64,000 nucleotides of DNA from Macrococcoides canis (GTDB lineage: Bacteria; Bacillota; Bacilli; Staphylococcales; Staphylococcaceae). The translations under genes were made by a program, and so were the position numbers. The DNA is taken from NCBI RefSeq assembly GCF_002119805.1, contig NZ_CP021059.1, forward strand, positions 2,170,001 through 2,234,000, read 5' to 3'. This document shows positions 10,355-18,611 of the stretch, piece by piece (position 1 is the first letter of the stretch; each line of letters opens with the position of its first letter). The notes beneath the pieces are model-generated. The model saw only the letters and a list, made by a program, of their open reading frames with translations, ran no database searches and was not told the origin of the DNA.

Positions 10355-10972
10355 TTGAATTTATTATTATTATTTCTTACATTAAATTTCTCATCACTTC
10401 AAAGTGACATGCCTAAGATACCGGCGACTTTCGATCACGCCATTGATGGCGATACCGTTTCAGTGAAAGTCAACAATCGCAAAAAGACAGTACGTCTCTT
10501 GCTCATCGATACGCCTGAGTCTAAAAAACCAAACACCCCTGTTCAACCCTATTCCATTGAAGCGGCACGCTATACGGAATCACTTGTAAAGACTTGTAAT
10601 CTCAGTGTTCAATATGACACGAAAGGTAAGACGGATCGATACGGGAGAGATTTAGTCTACCTTTACTGTGGTAATACGATGATCAATGAACAGCTCGTTA
10701 GACAAGGATATGCTCGTGTCGGATATGTCTACCAACAAAAAGATCACCTGAATCGTATGTTAGCGGCAGAACAAAAAGCTAAAGCTGAAAGTTTAAAAAT
10801 ATGGTCGATTAAAGGCTTTGTAAATGTTGACGGAGAAGGCTTTAATTCTACTGAGGAAGAAAGACAGCAAGAGACAGATATTGTCCTGATGATAAGAGAA
10901 GCGCTACACCGCATTCTTGATGCAGCGATTGATGGTCTGATCAAAGGATTAAAATCTATCTTCACATCATAG
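10355..10972 (+). CDS. nuc: thermonuclease (staphylococcal nuclease family)
   Basis: 205 aa from TTG 10355, with AGAGG 7 bases upstream. It is an SNase-fold, calcium-dependent nuclease of DNA and RNA. Catalytic residues are visible in their usual spacing: DGDTV (calcium Asp), VRLLLIDTPE (Arg35, Asp40 and Glu43 equivalents) and RYGRDLVYLY (Arg87 equivalent). The N-terminus LNLLLLFLTLNF is hydrophobic but short and lacks the positive charges of a typical signal peptide, so it may be weakly secreted or membrane-held. After the SNase domain (about residues 25-155) there is an extra C-terminal tail with an acidic then amphipathic helix. Its promoter carries a LexA box, which suggests induction by DNA damage. 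The symbol is a family name; orthology to S. aureus nuc1 is not established. Confidence 0.88.
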   Translation: MNLLLLFLTLNFSSLQSDMPKIPATFDHAIDGDTVSVKVNNRKKTVRLLLIDTPESKKPNTPVQPYSIEAARYTESLVKTCNLSVQYDTKGKTDRYGRDLVYLYCGNTMINEQLVRQGYARVGYVYQQKDHLNRMLAAEQKAKAESLKIWSIKGFVNVDGEGFNSTEEERQQETDIVLMIREALHRILDAAIDGLIKGLKSIFTS

Positions 10973-10988
10973 CAAAATATGGTATAAT
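10961..10988 (+). promoter_or_regulatory. promoter of the SAM riboswitch transcript
   Basis: TTCACA (10961-10966), 16 bases, TATAAT (10983-10988). The -35 lies inside the last codons of the nuclease gene. The riboswitch begins about 25 bases after the -10. Confidence 0.65.
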
Positions 10989-11012
10989 ATTAAGGAAAAT
11001 AATTAAATAACG

Positions 11013-11150
11013 CATTCTTATACAGAGAGATTGAGGGACAGGCCCAATGACATCTCAGCAACCGGTTCGCTAGAATACGGTGCTAATTCCTGCGGAGTAA
11101 TCCGACTATAAGAACCTTACAACGCTTCTTATAGGAGGCGTTGTTTTTTT
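11013..11150 (+). ncRNA. SAM-I (S-box) riboswitch with terminator
   Basis: Shows the conserved S-box elements in order: AGAGATTGAGGGA, GGCCCAATGA, CAGCAACC, GGTGCTAATTCC and a closing P1 strand. P1 is TTCTTATA (11015-11022) with TATAAGAA (11107-11114). The same TATAAGAA can instead pair with a second TTCTTATA (11126-11133) to form an antiterminator. The terminator hairpin (11119-11144) ends in seven or more T. So SAM binding should stop transcription of the gene at 11184. Confidence 0.9.
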
Positions 11151-11183
11151 ATTTTCAATACAATAAAAAAGGGAGCGTTAATT

Positions 11184-11450
11184 ATGAGAAAGTTAGAAGA
11201 CTATAGAGCACTGAAAAAGGAACTTGCAAAATGGAATAGCATGACTCCAACGAGCTATGCTGGCAGTATTGCACGAACGAATAAAATTAAAATGCTCAAA
11301 CGCCAGCTATGTAATGATCAATATGACGAAGCAGATGCAAGAAATGATGAGTTTCTATTACGACATGAAATTAAATCCCTGCATATTGAGCTTGCACGAA
11401 TTGAGCGACAATTACTAGATAAATATCAAGAACTCAATAGTATCTCTTAA
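11184..11450 (+). CDS. unknown 88-aa coiled-coil protein under a SAM riboswitch
   Basis: ATG at 11184, with GGGAG upstream. A small, highly charged and probably all-helical protein: helix-rich LEDYRALKKELAKW at the start, then MLKRQL, and a C-terminal heptad-like stretch EIKSLHIELARIERQLLDKY. No signal peptide, membrane segment or known domain is recognised. It is the only gene between the riboswitch and the terminator at 11456, so the riboswitch appears to serve this gene alone. That predicts expression when SAM is low. Function unknown; I do not propose an enzyme. Confidence 0.7.
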   Translation: MRKLEDYRALKKELAKWNSMTPTSYAGSIARTNKIKMLKRQLCNDQYDEADARNDEFLLRHEIKSLHIELARIERQLLDKYQELNSIS

Positions 11451-11455
11451 AATAC

Positions 11456-11500
11456 AAAACCCGAACAGTGCCCATACTCTGTCAGCACTGTTCGGGTTTT
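11456..11500. terminator. bidirectional terminator
   Basis: A perfect 16-bp stem AAAACCCGAACAGTGC / GCACTGTTCGGGTTTT with a 13-base loop. It ends the small-protein transcript on the plus strand and the amidase transcript on the minus strand. Confidence 0.9.
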
Positions 11501-11527
11501 ATTGATTAAACTTTTAACTCTTCATTA

Positions 11528-12574
11528 TTAATGTATAAAGACATATCTTGATACTTGCCATTGATTAAGCGTACGATAACCGACTACACCTACACCAGTA
11601 GCATAGTTCATTTCTGAAACAAGAATTGTTCCGTCACCATTTACTCTTTCAACAAATGCAACATGTCCATAATATCCATCAGACGTCTGTGCAATCGCAC
11701 CATATGCCGGCGTTCTATTTACAGTGTAACCGTCTTTTATTGCGCCATTTGCCCAGTTACGTGCATGCCACCAATAAGTAGAAATTCCTTTGCCAACTGA
11801 TGCACGTTTATTAAATACATACCATGTACATTGACCATAATCATATAGATTAGCATGTGCGAATACTGGCGTAGCAAAGCTGGCAACTGTTGTTGAAACA
11901 GGCGCGCGTGATACTACTGGACGTACAGCCGTAGTACTTTGAACTGCATTCCCTTTAACAACCAATCTTTGATTCGGGAAGATTAAATCTGAAGTAAGAC
12001 CATTTAATGATTTAAGTTGTGCAACCGTGATACCATAACGATTGGCAATCAAAGATAGATACTCACCAGGCTGTACAACATGAGATGCTGCACGAGTAGT
12101 TGATACTGCAGTTGGTCTTGTTGCTGTTGATACTGCAGTTGTCGTAGCAGAACCTGATACTTTAAGTCTTTGACCCGGGAAAATTAAGTATCCTGTTAAA
12201 TTATTCAAGCGCATAATCTCATTTACAGATGTGTTGTAACGATTAGCGATTAAAGACAGACTATCGCCAGATACTACTGTATATGTATTACCACTGCCAC
12301 TCTGTACTGCAGGACGATTTACTGTCTGTACAGCAGTTGGTCTTGTAGTGTTACTTACAGATCCTGATACTTGTAGTGATTGATTCGGGAAAATCAAATT
12401 TGAAGATAAGTTGTTCAGTGTCTTAAGTTGAGCGACTGATGTATTATATTGATTTGCAATTGACCATAGCGATTCTCCAGCTTTGACTCTGTGTTCCGCT
12501 GCGTCTGCTTGGTAAGAATAAGCGGATGCGGCTGCTGTAGCTGTTGTAGCAGCGAAAATTAATTTCTTCTTCAT
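11528..12574 (-). CDS. LysM-CHAP cell wall amidase (Sle1/Aaa-like)
   Basis: 348 aa with a signal peptide (residues 1-25, cleaved near ADA), three LysM peptidoglycan-binding repeats (about 27-70, 92-137 and 160-203; HRVKAGESLWSIANQYNTS and relatives) joined by Ser/Thr/Val-rich linkers, and a C-terminal CHAP domain (about 235-348) with catalytic Cys in YGQCTWYVF and His in YYGHVAFVE. Such enzymes cut the N-acetylmuramoyl-L-alanine bond or cross-bridge and help daughter cells separate. GGAGGACTTGT precedes the ATG. The layout matches staphylococcal Sle1; that it is the orthologue is an inference. Confidence 0.9.
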   Translation of the reverse strand: MKKKLIFAATTATAAASAYSYQADAAEHRVKAGESLWSIANQYNTSVAQLKTLNNLSSNLIFPNQSLQVSGSVSNTTRPTAVQTVNRPAVQSGSGNTYTVVSGDSLSLIANRYNTSVNEIMRLNNLTGYLIFPGQRLKVSGSATTTAVSTATRPTAVSTTRAASHVVQPGEYLSLIANRYGITVAQLKSLNGLTSDLIFPNQRLVVKGNAVQSTTAVRPVVSRAPVSTTVASFATPVFAHANLYDYGQCTWYVFNKRASVGKGISTYWWHARNWANGAIKDGYTVNRTPAYGAIAQTSDGYYGHVAFVERVNGDGTILVSEMNYATGVGVVGYRTLNQWQVSRYVFIH

Positions 12575-13020
12575 ACAAGTCCTCCGTATAATAATTGTTA
12601 AAAACTAAGATATTTATATTATTACACAAAACAGGTATGCAGAATATTACAGTTTCCTTTCATTTTTAAAGTTTTTCTCCAAAAAAATATTTCACTACTT
12701 GTACGCATCAATATTTTTATCTTTCATAAACGTTGAAATACCAATAAGTAACTCGATTCACTTAAATAAAAGCATTATACTATTTCGACATTTTTTACAT
12801 ATTTAGATAACAATCTTTACATTCTTCACTTCCGTCAATGCTTGGTAATACAATATTTCAATTAATTTTTATTAATTTATAGTTCAATTAACAAACATTT
12901 GTAATAATTCTGCAATATTATATATAAGGTTTATTATTTTAACATTTATCGGCTAATTTTAGTATCTATTCATTAACCATGATATAATTATCTCATTATT
13001 TAATAAAAGGAATGAATTGG
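12575..13020. other. long AT-rich divergent intergenic region
   Basis: About 445 bases between the amidase and the TrhA-like gene. It must hold both promoters. A TATAAT lies at 12983-12988, about 33 bases before the TrhA-like start, but its -35 is weak. Several TGTAA half-sites occur, yet I found no convincing two-part WalR site. No coding sequence or RNA gene is apparent. Confidence 0.5.
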
Positions 13021-13689
13021 ATGAAACCTACTGCACCGAAATACAACTTTCATGATATAAAAGAGCTTAAATTTGGAGAAGAGATAGGCAATTCCGTATC
13101 TCACGGAGTCCCTGCCTTACTCATCTTATTCTCTCTTCCTTACTTTGCAGTACAATCTTATATACAACATGGCAGTCTATTTTCTTTCGGAATCAGTGTA
13201 TTTTTAATTAGTATATTCCTAATGTTTATCTCATCGTCCATCTATCACTTAATGCCACCGAAATCCACTCATAAATTAGTGATGAGAATTATTGATCATG
13301 CTATGATCTATATCGCCATTGCGGGTACATATACACCTGTTGCACTTAATTTAGTCGGTGGTAAGCTTGGCCTTTCGATTATGATCATTCAATGGGTGAT
13401 TACGATTGCTGGTATCGTCTACAAAGCCACTGCCAAGCACGTCAATCCCAAAATCAGCCTCGCAATGTATCTCGTTATGGGATGGCTGGGTATTGTACTG
13501 TTCCCATCGTTAATCAATAAAGCAAGTTTAACTTTTATTTTACTCATTATCGCTGGAGGATTAATGTATACGATAGGTGCATGGTTCTACGCACAGAAAC
13601 ATCGTCACTATTTCCACATGATCTGGCATTTCTTTATTATACTTGGTGCATTGTGTCATTTTATCGCATTACTTTATTTTATACAGTAA
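13021..13689 (+). CDS. TrhA/hemolysin III family membrane protein
   Basis: 222 aa from ATG 13021 (AGGA 9 bases upstream); the ATG nine bases earlier abuts the ribosome binding site. Seven membrane segments of the PAQR/HlyIII family. Family residues seen: NSVSHGVPALL in the first segment, SSSIYHLMPP, RIIDHAMIYIAIAGTYTP in the centre and FHMIWHFFIILGALCHF at the end; the His and Asp residues form the putative metal site. In bacteria TrhA adjusts membrane energetics and lipid homeostasis; haemolytic activity is reported only for some members. It is a single gene followed by a strong terminator. Confidence 0.9.
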   Translation: MKPTAPKYNFHDIKELKFGEEIGNSVSHGVPALLILFSLPYFAVQSYIQHGSLFSFGISVFLISIFLMFISSSIYHLMPPKSTHKLVMRIIDHAMIYIAIAGTYTPVALNLVGGKLGLSIMIIQWVITIAGIVYKATAKHVNPKISLAMYLVMGWLGIVLFPSLINKASLTFILLIIAGGLMYTIGAWFYAQKHRHYFHMIWHFFIILGALCHFIALLYFIQ

Positions 13690-13694
13690 CAAAA

Positions 13695-13728
13695 CGTGCC
13701 ACGAGCAAACGCTCGTGGCACGCCTTTT
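13695..13728 (+). terminator. terminator built on the CGTGNCACGAGC element
   Basis: CGTGCCACGAGC and its exact complement GCTCGTGGCACG around an AAAC loop, followed by CCTTTTATT. The stem sequence is related to motifs at 42903-42940 and 54961-55165, so it may belong to a dispersed family. Confidence 0.85.
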
Positions 13729-14473
13729 ATTCTCCAACTAATAATCCATTATGCTTATAAACTTTGAATGTTTGAATTAAAAATTCACTATTCTTGTCTA
13801 TTGCTTTCACCTTAAAATAACTGCCGCCTGCATCTTCCTCATCATCCCCTGCAATCAAAATGACTTGTTTATCTGGATTTTCTTTTATCAGGCGCGCCAT
13901 GTGTTCCGACTTTACTTTTTCTATCGCATCTTCAATATTTGAGACTTGTTGTGCTTGTTGTTTTGTTACAGAAGCTACAGACTGATCATTAAAGTCATAA
14001 ACTTCCATTCTTTTATGCTTTTTATTGTAAACAAGGTCATATGCAGTGACGACTTTGCTTTCAACATTATTTGTTCCATTAGAGTTCATTATTCTTGTTA
14101 CTTTTACATGAACATGATGCTTCTCATCTTCTTTTACCGAATTGATCTTATAAGATTTAATGTGATAGTTATCAAACATATCTGTCTTCATTTTATTTTT
14201 AATATACTTTTCTGCTTCTGAACGTACTTTAATATAAGGCTGGATTAATTTATACTGATGGGTATTATATGCGTCTGGCATCTTTTTCATCAGCTGTTTC
14301 ATCGTAGATTGTGCAAGATCTTTATACGCGACTTCGTACGTCTGTTTTACAGAGGTACTTTCTTGTGCATTTGTCGTGCTTTGTTTTATGACATCACTTG
14401 TTTTCTCAGTATTTTGGCTACATGCTGTAAGCAATAAAATTATTAAAGGCCATTGATATTTTATCAGTTTCAT
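13727..14473 (-). CDS. lipoprotein of unknown function
   Basis: 248 aa from ATG 14473, 6 bases after GGAGG; the in-frame GTG at 14479 overlaps the ribosome binding site. The N-terminus has a short membrane segment and lipobox LLTAC at about residue 18, so it should be lipid-anchored on the outer face of the membrane. The mature part is hydrophilic and rich in Lys, with a region YKDLAQSTMKQLMKKMP and a later beta-rich part. The tail may be a small domain with alternating beta strands (VILIAGDDEEDAGGSYFKV). No family recognised. Confidence 0.75.
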   Translation of the reverse strand: MKLIKYQWPLIILLLTACSQNTEKTSDVIKQSTTNAQESTSVKQTYEVAYKDLAQSTMKQLMKKMPDAYNTHQYKLIQPYIKVRSEAEKYIKNKMKTDMFDNYHIKSYKINSVKEDEKHHVHVKVTRIMNSNGTNNVESKVVTAYDLVYNKKHKRMEVYDFNDQSVASVTKQQAQQVSNIEDAIEKVKSEHMARLIKENPDKQVILIAGDDEEDAGGSYFKVKAIDKNSEFLIQTFKVYKHNGLLVGE

Positions 14474-14626
14474 AGGCACCCTCCTTTATTAATTCTATAA
14501 TATCACACTCTCTTATTCTTCATATCGATAATACTAGTCATACTAATATATTGCGAACAACAATATTTTTATATTAAAGTATTATTTTTTCAATTTACAT
14601 GTTATATTCAAATAAAATAGAAGGGG

Positions 14627-14905
14627 GTGCCTACAATAGAAGCATTAAAAGACTACGAAATCTTTGATCGATTTAACAACAAATGGATTTGCTCTATTTA
14701 TAAGAATTTACATTACCAGGATGCTCCGTCTTTTATGAGGTTGCGTTGTAGCGCCCTCAACTATAATCGTATCATGGAAACTAATAATGATGAATACACC
14801 TTACTCCGATTACTACGCTATATTACTGTTTATCTTGATGAACTCCAATTTGTCAGTCACGATACTGTTCGTCTAGCGGATGTATCCCCGTTACCTGAAC
14901 ATTAA
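14627..14905 (+). CDS. hypothetical 92-aa protein
   Basis: Start taken as GTG 14627, giving an N-terminus PTIEALKDYEIFDRF. The ribosome binding site AGAAGGGG lies almost on top of it, leaving little spacing, and the next codon with good spacing is ATA, which is not a usual start. Seen: aromatic and Arg-rich, two Cys, probably cytosolic and helical. The leader GGGTGCCTA is also found in the leader of the divergent lipoprotein gene. No family recognised. It has its own terminator. Confidence 0.55.
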   Translation: MPTIEALKDYEIFDRFNNKWICSIYKNLHYQDAPSFMRLRCSALNYNRIMETNNDEYTLLRLLRYITVYLDELQFVSHDTVRLADVSPLPEH

Positions 14906-14948
14906 AAAAATTGTGGCAGAATATAAAGTTTCTCCACAATTTTTATTT
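14906..14948 (+). terminator. terminator after the 92-aa protein gene
   Basis: AAAAATTGTGG (14906-14916) pairs with CCACAATTTTT (14934-14944), T-rich on both sides. It directly follows the stop codon and could also serve the minus-strand gene ending at 14959. Confidence 0.8.
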
Positions 14949-14958
14949 AATCATCTGA

Positions 14959-15210
14959 TTAGTTCCCGAAATATAATGACCCGAATAATATAAGCAGTAT
15001 AAAATCAAATACGTGTCTATACATATTTTCTTTAAATGCATTTCTATCCAGACTGTCAAGCAGTCCTAAAATTAGTAATGCCGCAAAAGATAATACTATA
15101 AACAGATTAAGATCTACTTGCGTAACTAATCTCATAATAATCATAAAAATAACAGCAACATTTAATATATTATATGCTTTACTCCAAATTGTTGTGTTCG
15201 TTTTATTCAA
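14959..15210 (-). CDS. small membrane protein, unknown
   Basis: 83 aa with three predicted membrane segments (about residues 14-30, 34-52 and 66-82), the loop containing DSLDRNAFKENMYRH. It lies 25 bases downstream of the SAP-like gene on the same strand, so the two are probably cotranscribed. An aggagg-type ribosome binding site precedes the ATG. No family recognised. Confidence 0.65.
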   Translation of the reverse strand: MNKTNTTIWSKAYNILNVAVIFMIIMRLVTQVDLNLFIVLSFAALLILGLLDSLDRNAFKENMYRHVFDFILLILFGSLYFGN

Positions 15211-15235
15211 AGATATTTTTCCTCCTCAGTTGATA

Positions 15236-16234
15236 TTATTTCTTCTTTCTTTTTTTCTTTTTCTGTTTTACTTGAACGACCTTTCGTTCCTTTTTCTGCT
15301 GTTTCTTATGTCCATTTAAAGACCAAAGTCGTGAATCATTGATCGCGTGATCGATAGAGTCAGATAATGCAGCGCCTTCTACTTTTATAAATCCACTATC
15401 TTCAATCTGTTGTATCTGCTTCATAATGAATTCAGGTGTATCATTTGCACGTAGACCAAATATAATCGTGTCTATAATTAATTGTGCTGTATATGTTCCT
15501 ACATATTCCTCTGTCACCATTTTATTCAGCAATGTTCTCAATGATTCGACCGCTTCTGAAGGTTCAGTAAAGTATGGATCATTATAGTTCAGAAACTCTG
15601 ATTCAGTAGCTGGCTCATAATATTTCTTACCTTGCGTTAAAGCTTTCATATTCAAGTTGACTTGTGCTAAGTCGCGATGTTTAACACTTTTATCCTGAAT
15701 TAATTCTTTATATTCAGGTAATAGTCGTCTTATTTCTTCTTCAATCGTCTGCTCGTCTTTTTGAAGACCTTTATATTTATATTGAAGTTTCGAGAGTTGT
15801 TTCAAGCTTACAAATCCATATAAATTAAATGCGCTATGATAAAACTCGATCAGCTGAATATCATGTTCAATTTCAGGATGCTTCTCAATATATTGCTTGA
15901 AATGTTTTTTAACATCTTTCGGAATTACGAGATGCTCATCTGCTTCAGGATAGAATAGGAATAAAGTATCCGGAATATCACGATTAAACGTTACAGTATC
16001 ATCATCACTTACTGCAAGTTCATAAAAGATAAGTTTATGATCACTCGATAATTCCTGTAATAATTGCGTCAACAGTTGGTCATCTTCAAAGTATGTACTT
16101 TGAATCAACTCAATGAGTTCATCTTTATTCTTTGAAGAAAATCCTTTAATATCAAAGTTTCTGCAAATATCTTTAAGTTCTTCTTTAGATAATGCTTCTA
16201 AATACCACGTTAAATTCTGAACAGTATGTGCCAT
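15236..16234 (-). CDS. SAP/Rho-N-like domain protein with Lys-rich tail
   Basis: 332 aa; GGAGG 5 bases before ATG 16234. Residues 8-46 resemble a SAP or Rho-N helix-extended-helix nucleic-acid binding motif (LSKEELKDICRNFDIKGFSSKNKDELIELI split by a turn). The middle is helical and acidic. The last 25 residues are almost all Lys, Arg and Gln (KQKKKKRKKK), a likely nucleic-acid or membrane-surface binding tail. Function unknown; a role at DNA or RNA is inferred from the two ends only. Confidence 0.65.
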   Translation of the reverse strand: MAHTVQNLTWYLEALSKEELKDICRNFDIKGFSSKNKDELIELIQSTYFEDDQLLTQLLQELSSDHKLIFYELAVSDDDTVTFNRDIPDTLFLFYPEADEHLVIPKDVKKHFKQYIEKHPEIEHDIQLIEFYHSAFNLYGFVSLKQLSKLQYKYKGLQKDEQTIEEEIRRLLPEYKELIQDKSVKHRDLAQVNLNMKALTQGKKYYEPATESEFLNYNDPYFTEPSEAVESLRTLLNKMVTEEYVGTYTAQLIIDTIIFGLRANDTPEFIMKQIQQIEDSGFIKVEGAALSDSIDHAINDSRLWSLNGHKKQQKKERKVVQVKQKKKKRKKK

Positions 16235-16333
16235 ATATGCCTCCGTATGTTAGTCGTCTTCATTCAGACATGTAAACTTACTTAATTGTACCAAAAATAA
16301 ATTCTATATAAAACTTTCTGATTCATAAAAGAA

Positions 16334-16364
16334 ATGAGGCAGAACATTTCTGTCCTAACCTCAT
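16334..16364 (-). terminator. terminator of the HAD/bactofilin/hydrolase/methyltransferase operon
   Basis: ATGAGG (16334-16339) pairs with CCTCAT (16359-16364), with an inner CAGAA/TTCTG stem; TTTCTTTTAT follows on the minus strand, directly after the stop codon at 16366. Confidence 0.6.
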
Positions 16365-16365
16365 C

Positions 16366-17097
16366 CTACTTTCTTCTAGCAGATATAATTAACATCATCG
16401 GTCTTCTGAGTTCGTCTTTCATCTCAGGATTAGATTCAAGCATACTTTCACTAGGTTCAGGTTCATCAATACCTTTGATGACAAAGTTGTTATCAATGAG
16501 TACACTCAAGTAATGCGATAATGTACGATGATATTTACGAACTTCTTCTCCAAGGAAATTCGTCTCGCGTTCTCCCTCTTTGTAGTAGTTGTCTACTGGC
16601 CAATGTAATTTATTGCCTGTTTCGTCATATATCCATTGTTCAGAGCCTTCTGCTGTATAAACGGGATGCTCTATACTAAAAATAAATGTACCATTAATCG
16701 TGAGTACTTCTTTTACTTGTTCAACGACATCTTTGAATGAAGGCATATAATGGATTGCAAGCGAACTCATGACTACTTCGAACTCATGTGGCTCAAAATC
16801 CAGCTCATCCATAGACTGCTCAAGAAATGTGATTTTATCTGCATCTGGTTGCTGCTTCGCACGTTCCAGCATCTTTTCTGAAACATCTATACCTACAACT
16901 TTTGAAGCACCTGCTTCAACCGCATATTGACAGTGCCATCCATAACCACAACCTAAATCTAATACCGCTGCATCTTCTAGATTAGGTAACAATGATTTAA
17001 ATGCTTCCCATTCACCAGCGGCTTCTAATCCATGCTTCGAACGTTCCATCTCACTATATTTTTGGAATAAGGTGTCATCATCATATTGTTTGTCCAT
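16366..17097 (-). CDS. class I SAM-dependent methyltransferase
   Basis: 243 aa. A Rossmann-fold methyltransferase: motif I VLDLGCGYGWHCQYA at about residues 39-54, acidic end of strand 2 VVGIDVSEKML at about 64, and motif IV-like FEVVMSSLAIHYM near 108. The rest matches the Methyltransf_11/25 type with a long insertion (residues 150-200). Substrate unknown. It is the last gene of a four-gene minus-strand operon, 12 bases after the hydrolase gene. Confidence 0.85.
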   Translation of the reverse strand: MDKQYDDDTLFQKYSEMERSKHGLEAAGEWEAFKSLLPNLEDAAVLDLGCGYGWHCQYAVEAGASKVVGIDVSEKMLERAKQQPDADKITFLEQSMDELDFEPHEFEVVMSSLAIHYMPSFKDVVEQVKEVLTINGTFIFSIEHPVYTAEGSEQWIYDETGNKLHWPVDNYYKEGERETNFLGEEVRKYHRTLSHYLSVLIDNNFVIKGIDEPEPSESMLESNPEMKDELRRPMMLIISARRK

Positions 17098-17109
17098 ATT
17101 TTTCCCCTT

Positions 17110-17886
17110 TTATTCTTGTTTCAAGAAATCCAAAACTTCTTTTTCAAAGCGTTCTTTTTCTTCAAACAGCATTGCGTGCCCACTTTTCTCAAATGTGACA
17201 AGCTTACTATCAGAGATATATTGGTGTATCGATTCTGCTTCATCTTGAGGAATAAGTTCATCGTATTTCCCATTTAGAATCAGCGTCGGTGCTGTAATGG
17301 ACTTAAAGTCTTCAACATTATAATCAATTGTAGATAATATTACTGCATCCTCTTCCTTATCTGTCAGTCCATTAGAAGTTTCAACCATTTTCTTATAATA
17401 CTTCTTCACAGCCTTAACATCATGATACATATAATCCATCAATACTTCATTACGTTTAGCGCGTGATAATGTTCTTAGTATGCTTGCATACTTAGTATGA
17501 AATTTCTGTTCTGCTTCGTAATAACTCTGCTGACCGATACTCATAACTACAAGTCGATTCACGTACTCTGGATACTTTGCAGCAATAGTGCCGGCAACCA
17601 TTCCACCAAGACCGAAGCCCATGAAATGTGCATTTTTAATAAACAGTTTATCCAGCACCGTTAACACATCCTCAATATAGCTATCCATCGTTATAGACGT
17701 GAGTTTATCTGATAAACCATGACCTCTTAGATCAATCTTTACCAACTGAAAATCTTTAAAAGCGTCGTTGAATGCATCAAACATTGACGTATTCATAAAC
17801 TGGCCATGTATCATGACAAGTGGGTAACCTTTTCCTCTAATTGTATAGTGTATTGCAACATCGTTATTTGTTAATGCAAGCTCCAT
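17110..17886 (-). CDS. alpha/beta hydrolase fold protein lacking the nucleophile serine
   Basis: 258 aa. The fold is clear: oxyanion loop VMIHGQFMNTS (about 24-34), LVKIDLRGHGLSD, NAHFMGFGLGGMVAG at the nucleophile elbow (about 90-104), LILNGKYDELIPQDEA with the acid Asp, and SGHAMLFEE with the His. At the elbow the usual GxSxG reads GFGLGG, so the serine is Gly (codon GGT). With Asp and His kept but the nucleophile lost, it is either inactive as a serine hydrolase or uses another chemistry. Followed by the methyltransferase gene; preceded 11 bases earlier by the bactofilin-like gene. Confidence 0.85.
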   Translation of the reverse strand: MELALTNNDVAIHYTIRGKGYPLVMIHGQFMNTSMFDAFNDAFKDFQLVKIDLRGHGLSDKLTSITMDSYIEDVLTVLDKLFIKNAHFMGFGLGGMVAGTIAAKYPEYVNRLVVMSIGQQSYYEAEQKFHTKYASILRTLSRAKRNEVLMDYMYHDVKAVKKYYKKMVETSNGLTDKEEDAVILSTIDYNVEDFKSITAPTLILNGKYDELIPQDEAESIHQYISDSKLVTFEKSGHAMLFEEKERFEKEVLDFLKQE

Positions 17887-17897
17887 AAAACACCTCG

Positions 17898-18611
17898 TTA
17901 TCTTTTAATCTTCGCAAATTCATGTACATCTGATGATTCATCGTAATCATAGCTTTCGGTATACTCTACCGACTTTATTGTACAGTTGTTTTTAATTGTA
18001 ACATTATCGCCACGCACAAGTTCAGCAACAACATTTTCTAACGTCACTAACGATCCATCGATTTCTCTTACTGCCAATCTAGACTCCTCATCTTTAAACA
18101 GTAACATTTCACGTTCTGCTTTAACATGTACTTCCCCGCCATTTAAATAGCGAATATTACTGACTTCGCTGACGATAATCTCCGTCTCTTGTGCTGTCAG
18201 ATCATTATCCAGTTGTAAAGAGCCTGTTGACTTAAAGTGCTCTGCGTTTATTGGTCCACGTGCAACAACGACACCTGCTGAATCGAATTTATCACTTCTC
18301 AGACCACCTTCAGTCTGAAGACGTCCTTTATTATGAATTGATGCTGTTATTGCATCTCCATTCACTATAAGTTCTGCATCACTATCAATCGTCAGCTGCT
18401 CTGTTTCAAGGGTATCTTCTATTTTCAATATGCCAGAAACACGAATAAATGGTGCATTGACTTTCCCCTGTACAATAAGTGTCCCTGTTTTATGTATCGT
18501 TATTTCATTTGCCTCAATACTAGAAGTTACAGTAACAGGAGCGCTTACTTCAATCTTCTCAAATATTCCGCCTTCTACACTTGTAGGTTCATTCCAATTC
18601 ATCACTGTCAT
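17898..18611 (-). CDS. bactofilin-like beta-helix protein
   Basis: 237 aa with short repeating beta strands of about 17-18 residues (for example ANEITIHKTGTLIVQGKV, then APFIRVSGILKIED, AELIVNGDAITASIHNKG), typical of polymer-forming bactofilin or right-handed beta-helix proteins such as B. subtilis YhbF. No signal peptide. The C-terminus is acidic (YDYDESSD). The ATG overlaps the stop of the HAD gene (ATGA), indicating coupled translation. It may form a cytoplasmic or membrane-bound scaffold; this is inferred from the fold pattern. Confidence 0.6.
   Translation of the reverse strand: MTVMNWNEPTSVEGGIFEKIEVSAPVTVTSSIEANEITIHKTGTLIVQGKVNAPFIRVSGILKIEDTLETEQLTIDSDAELIVNGDAITASIHNKGRLQTEGGLRSDKFDSAGVVVARGPINAEHFKSTGSLQLDNDLTAQETEIIVSEVSNIRYLNGGEVHVKAEREMLLFKDEESRLAVREIDGSLVTLENVVAELVRGDNVTIKNNCTIKSVEYTESYDYDESSDVHEFAKIKR

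Noticed and set aside
12575-13020. Possible WalR sites before the LysM-CHAP amidase
   Set aside because: Only half-sites (TGTAA) found, none with the required two-part spacing.
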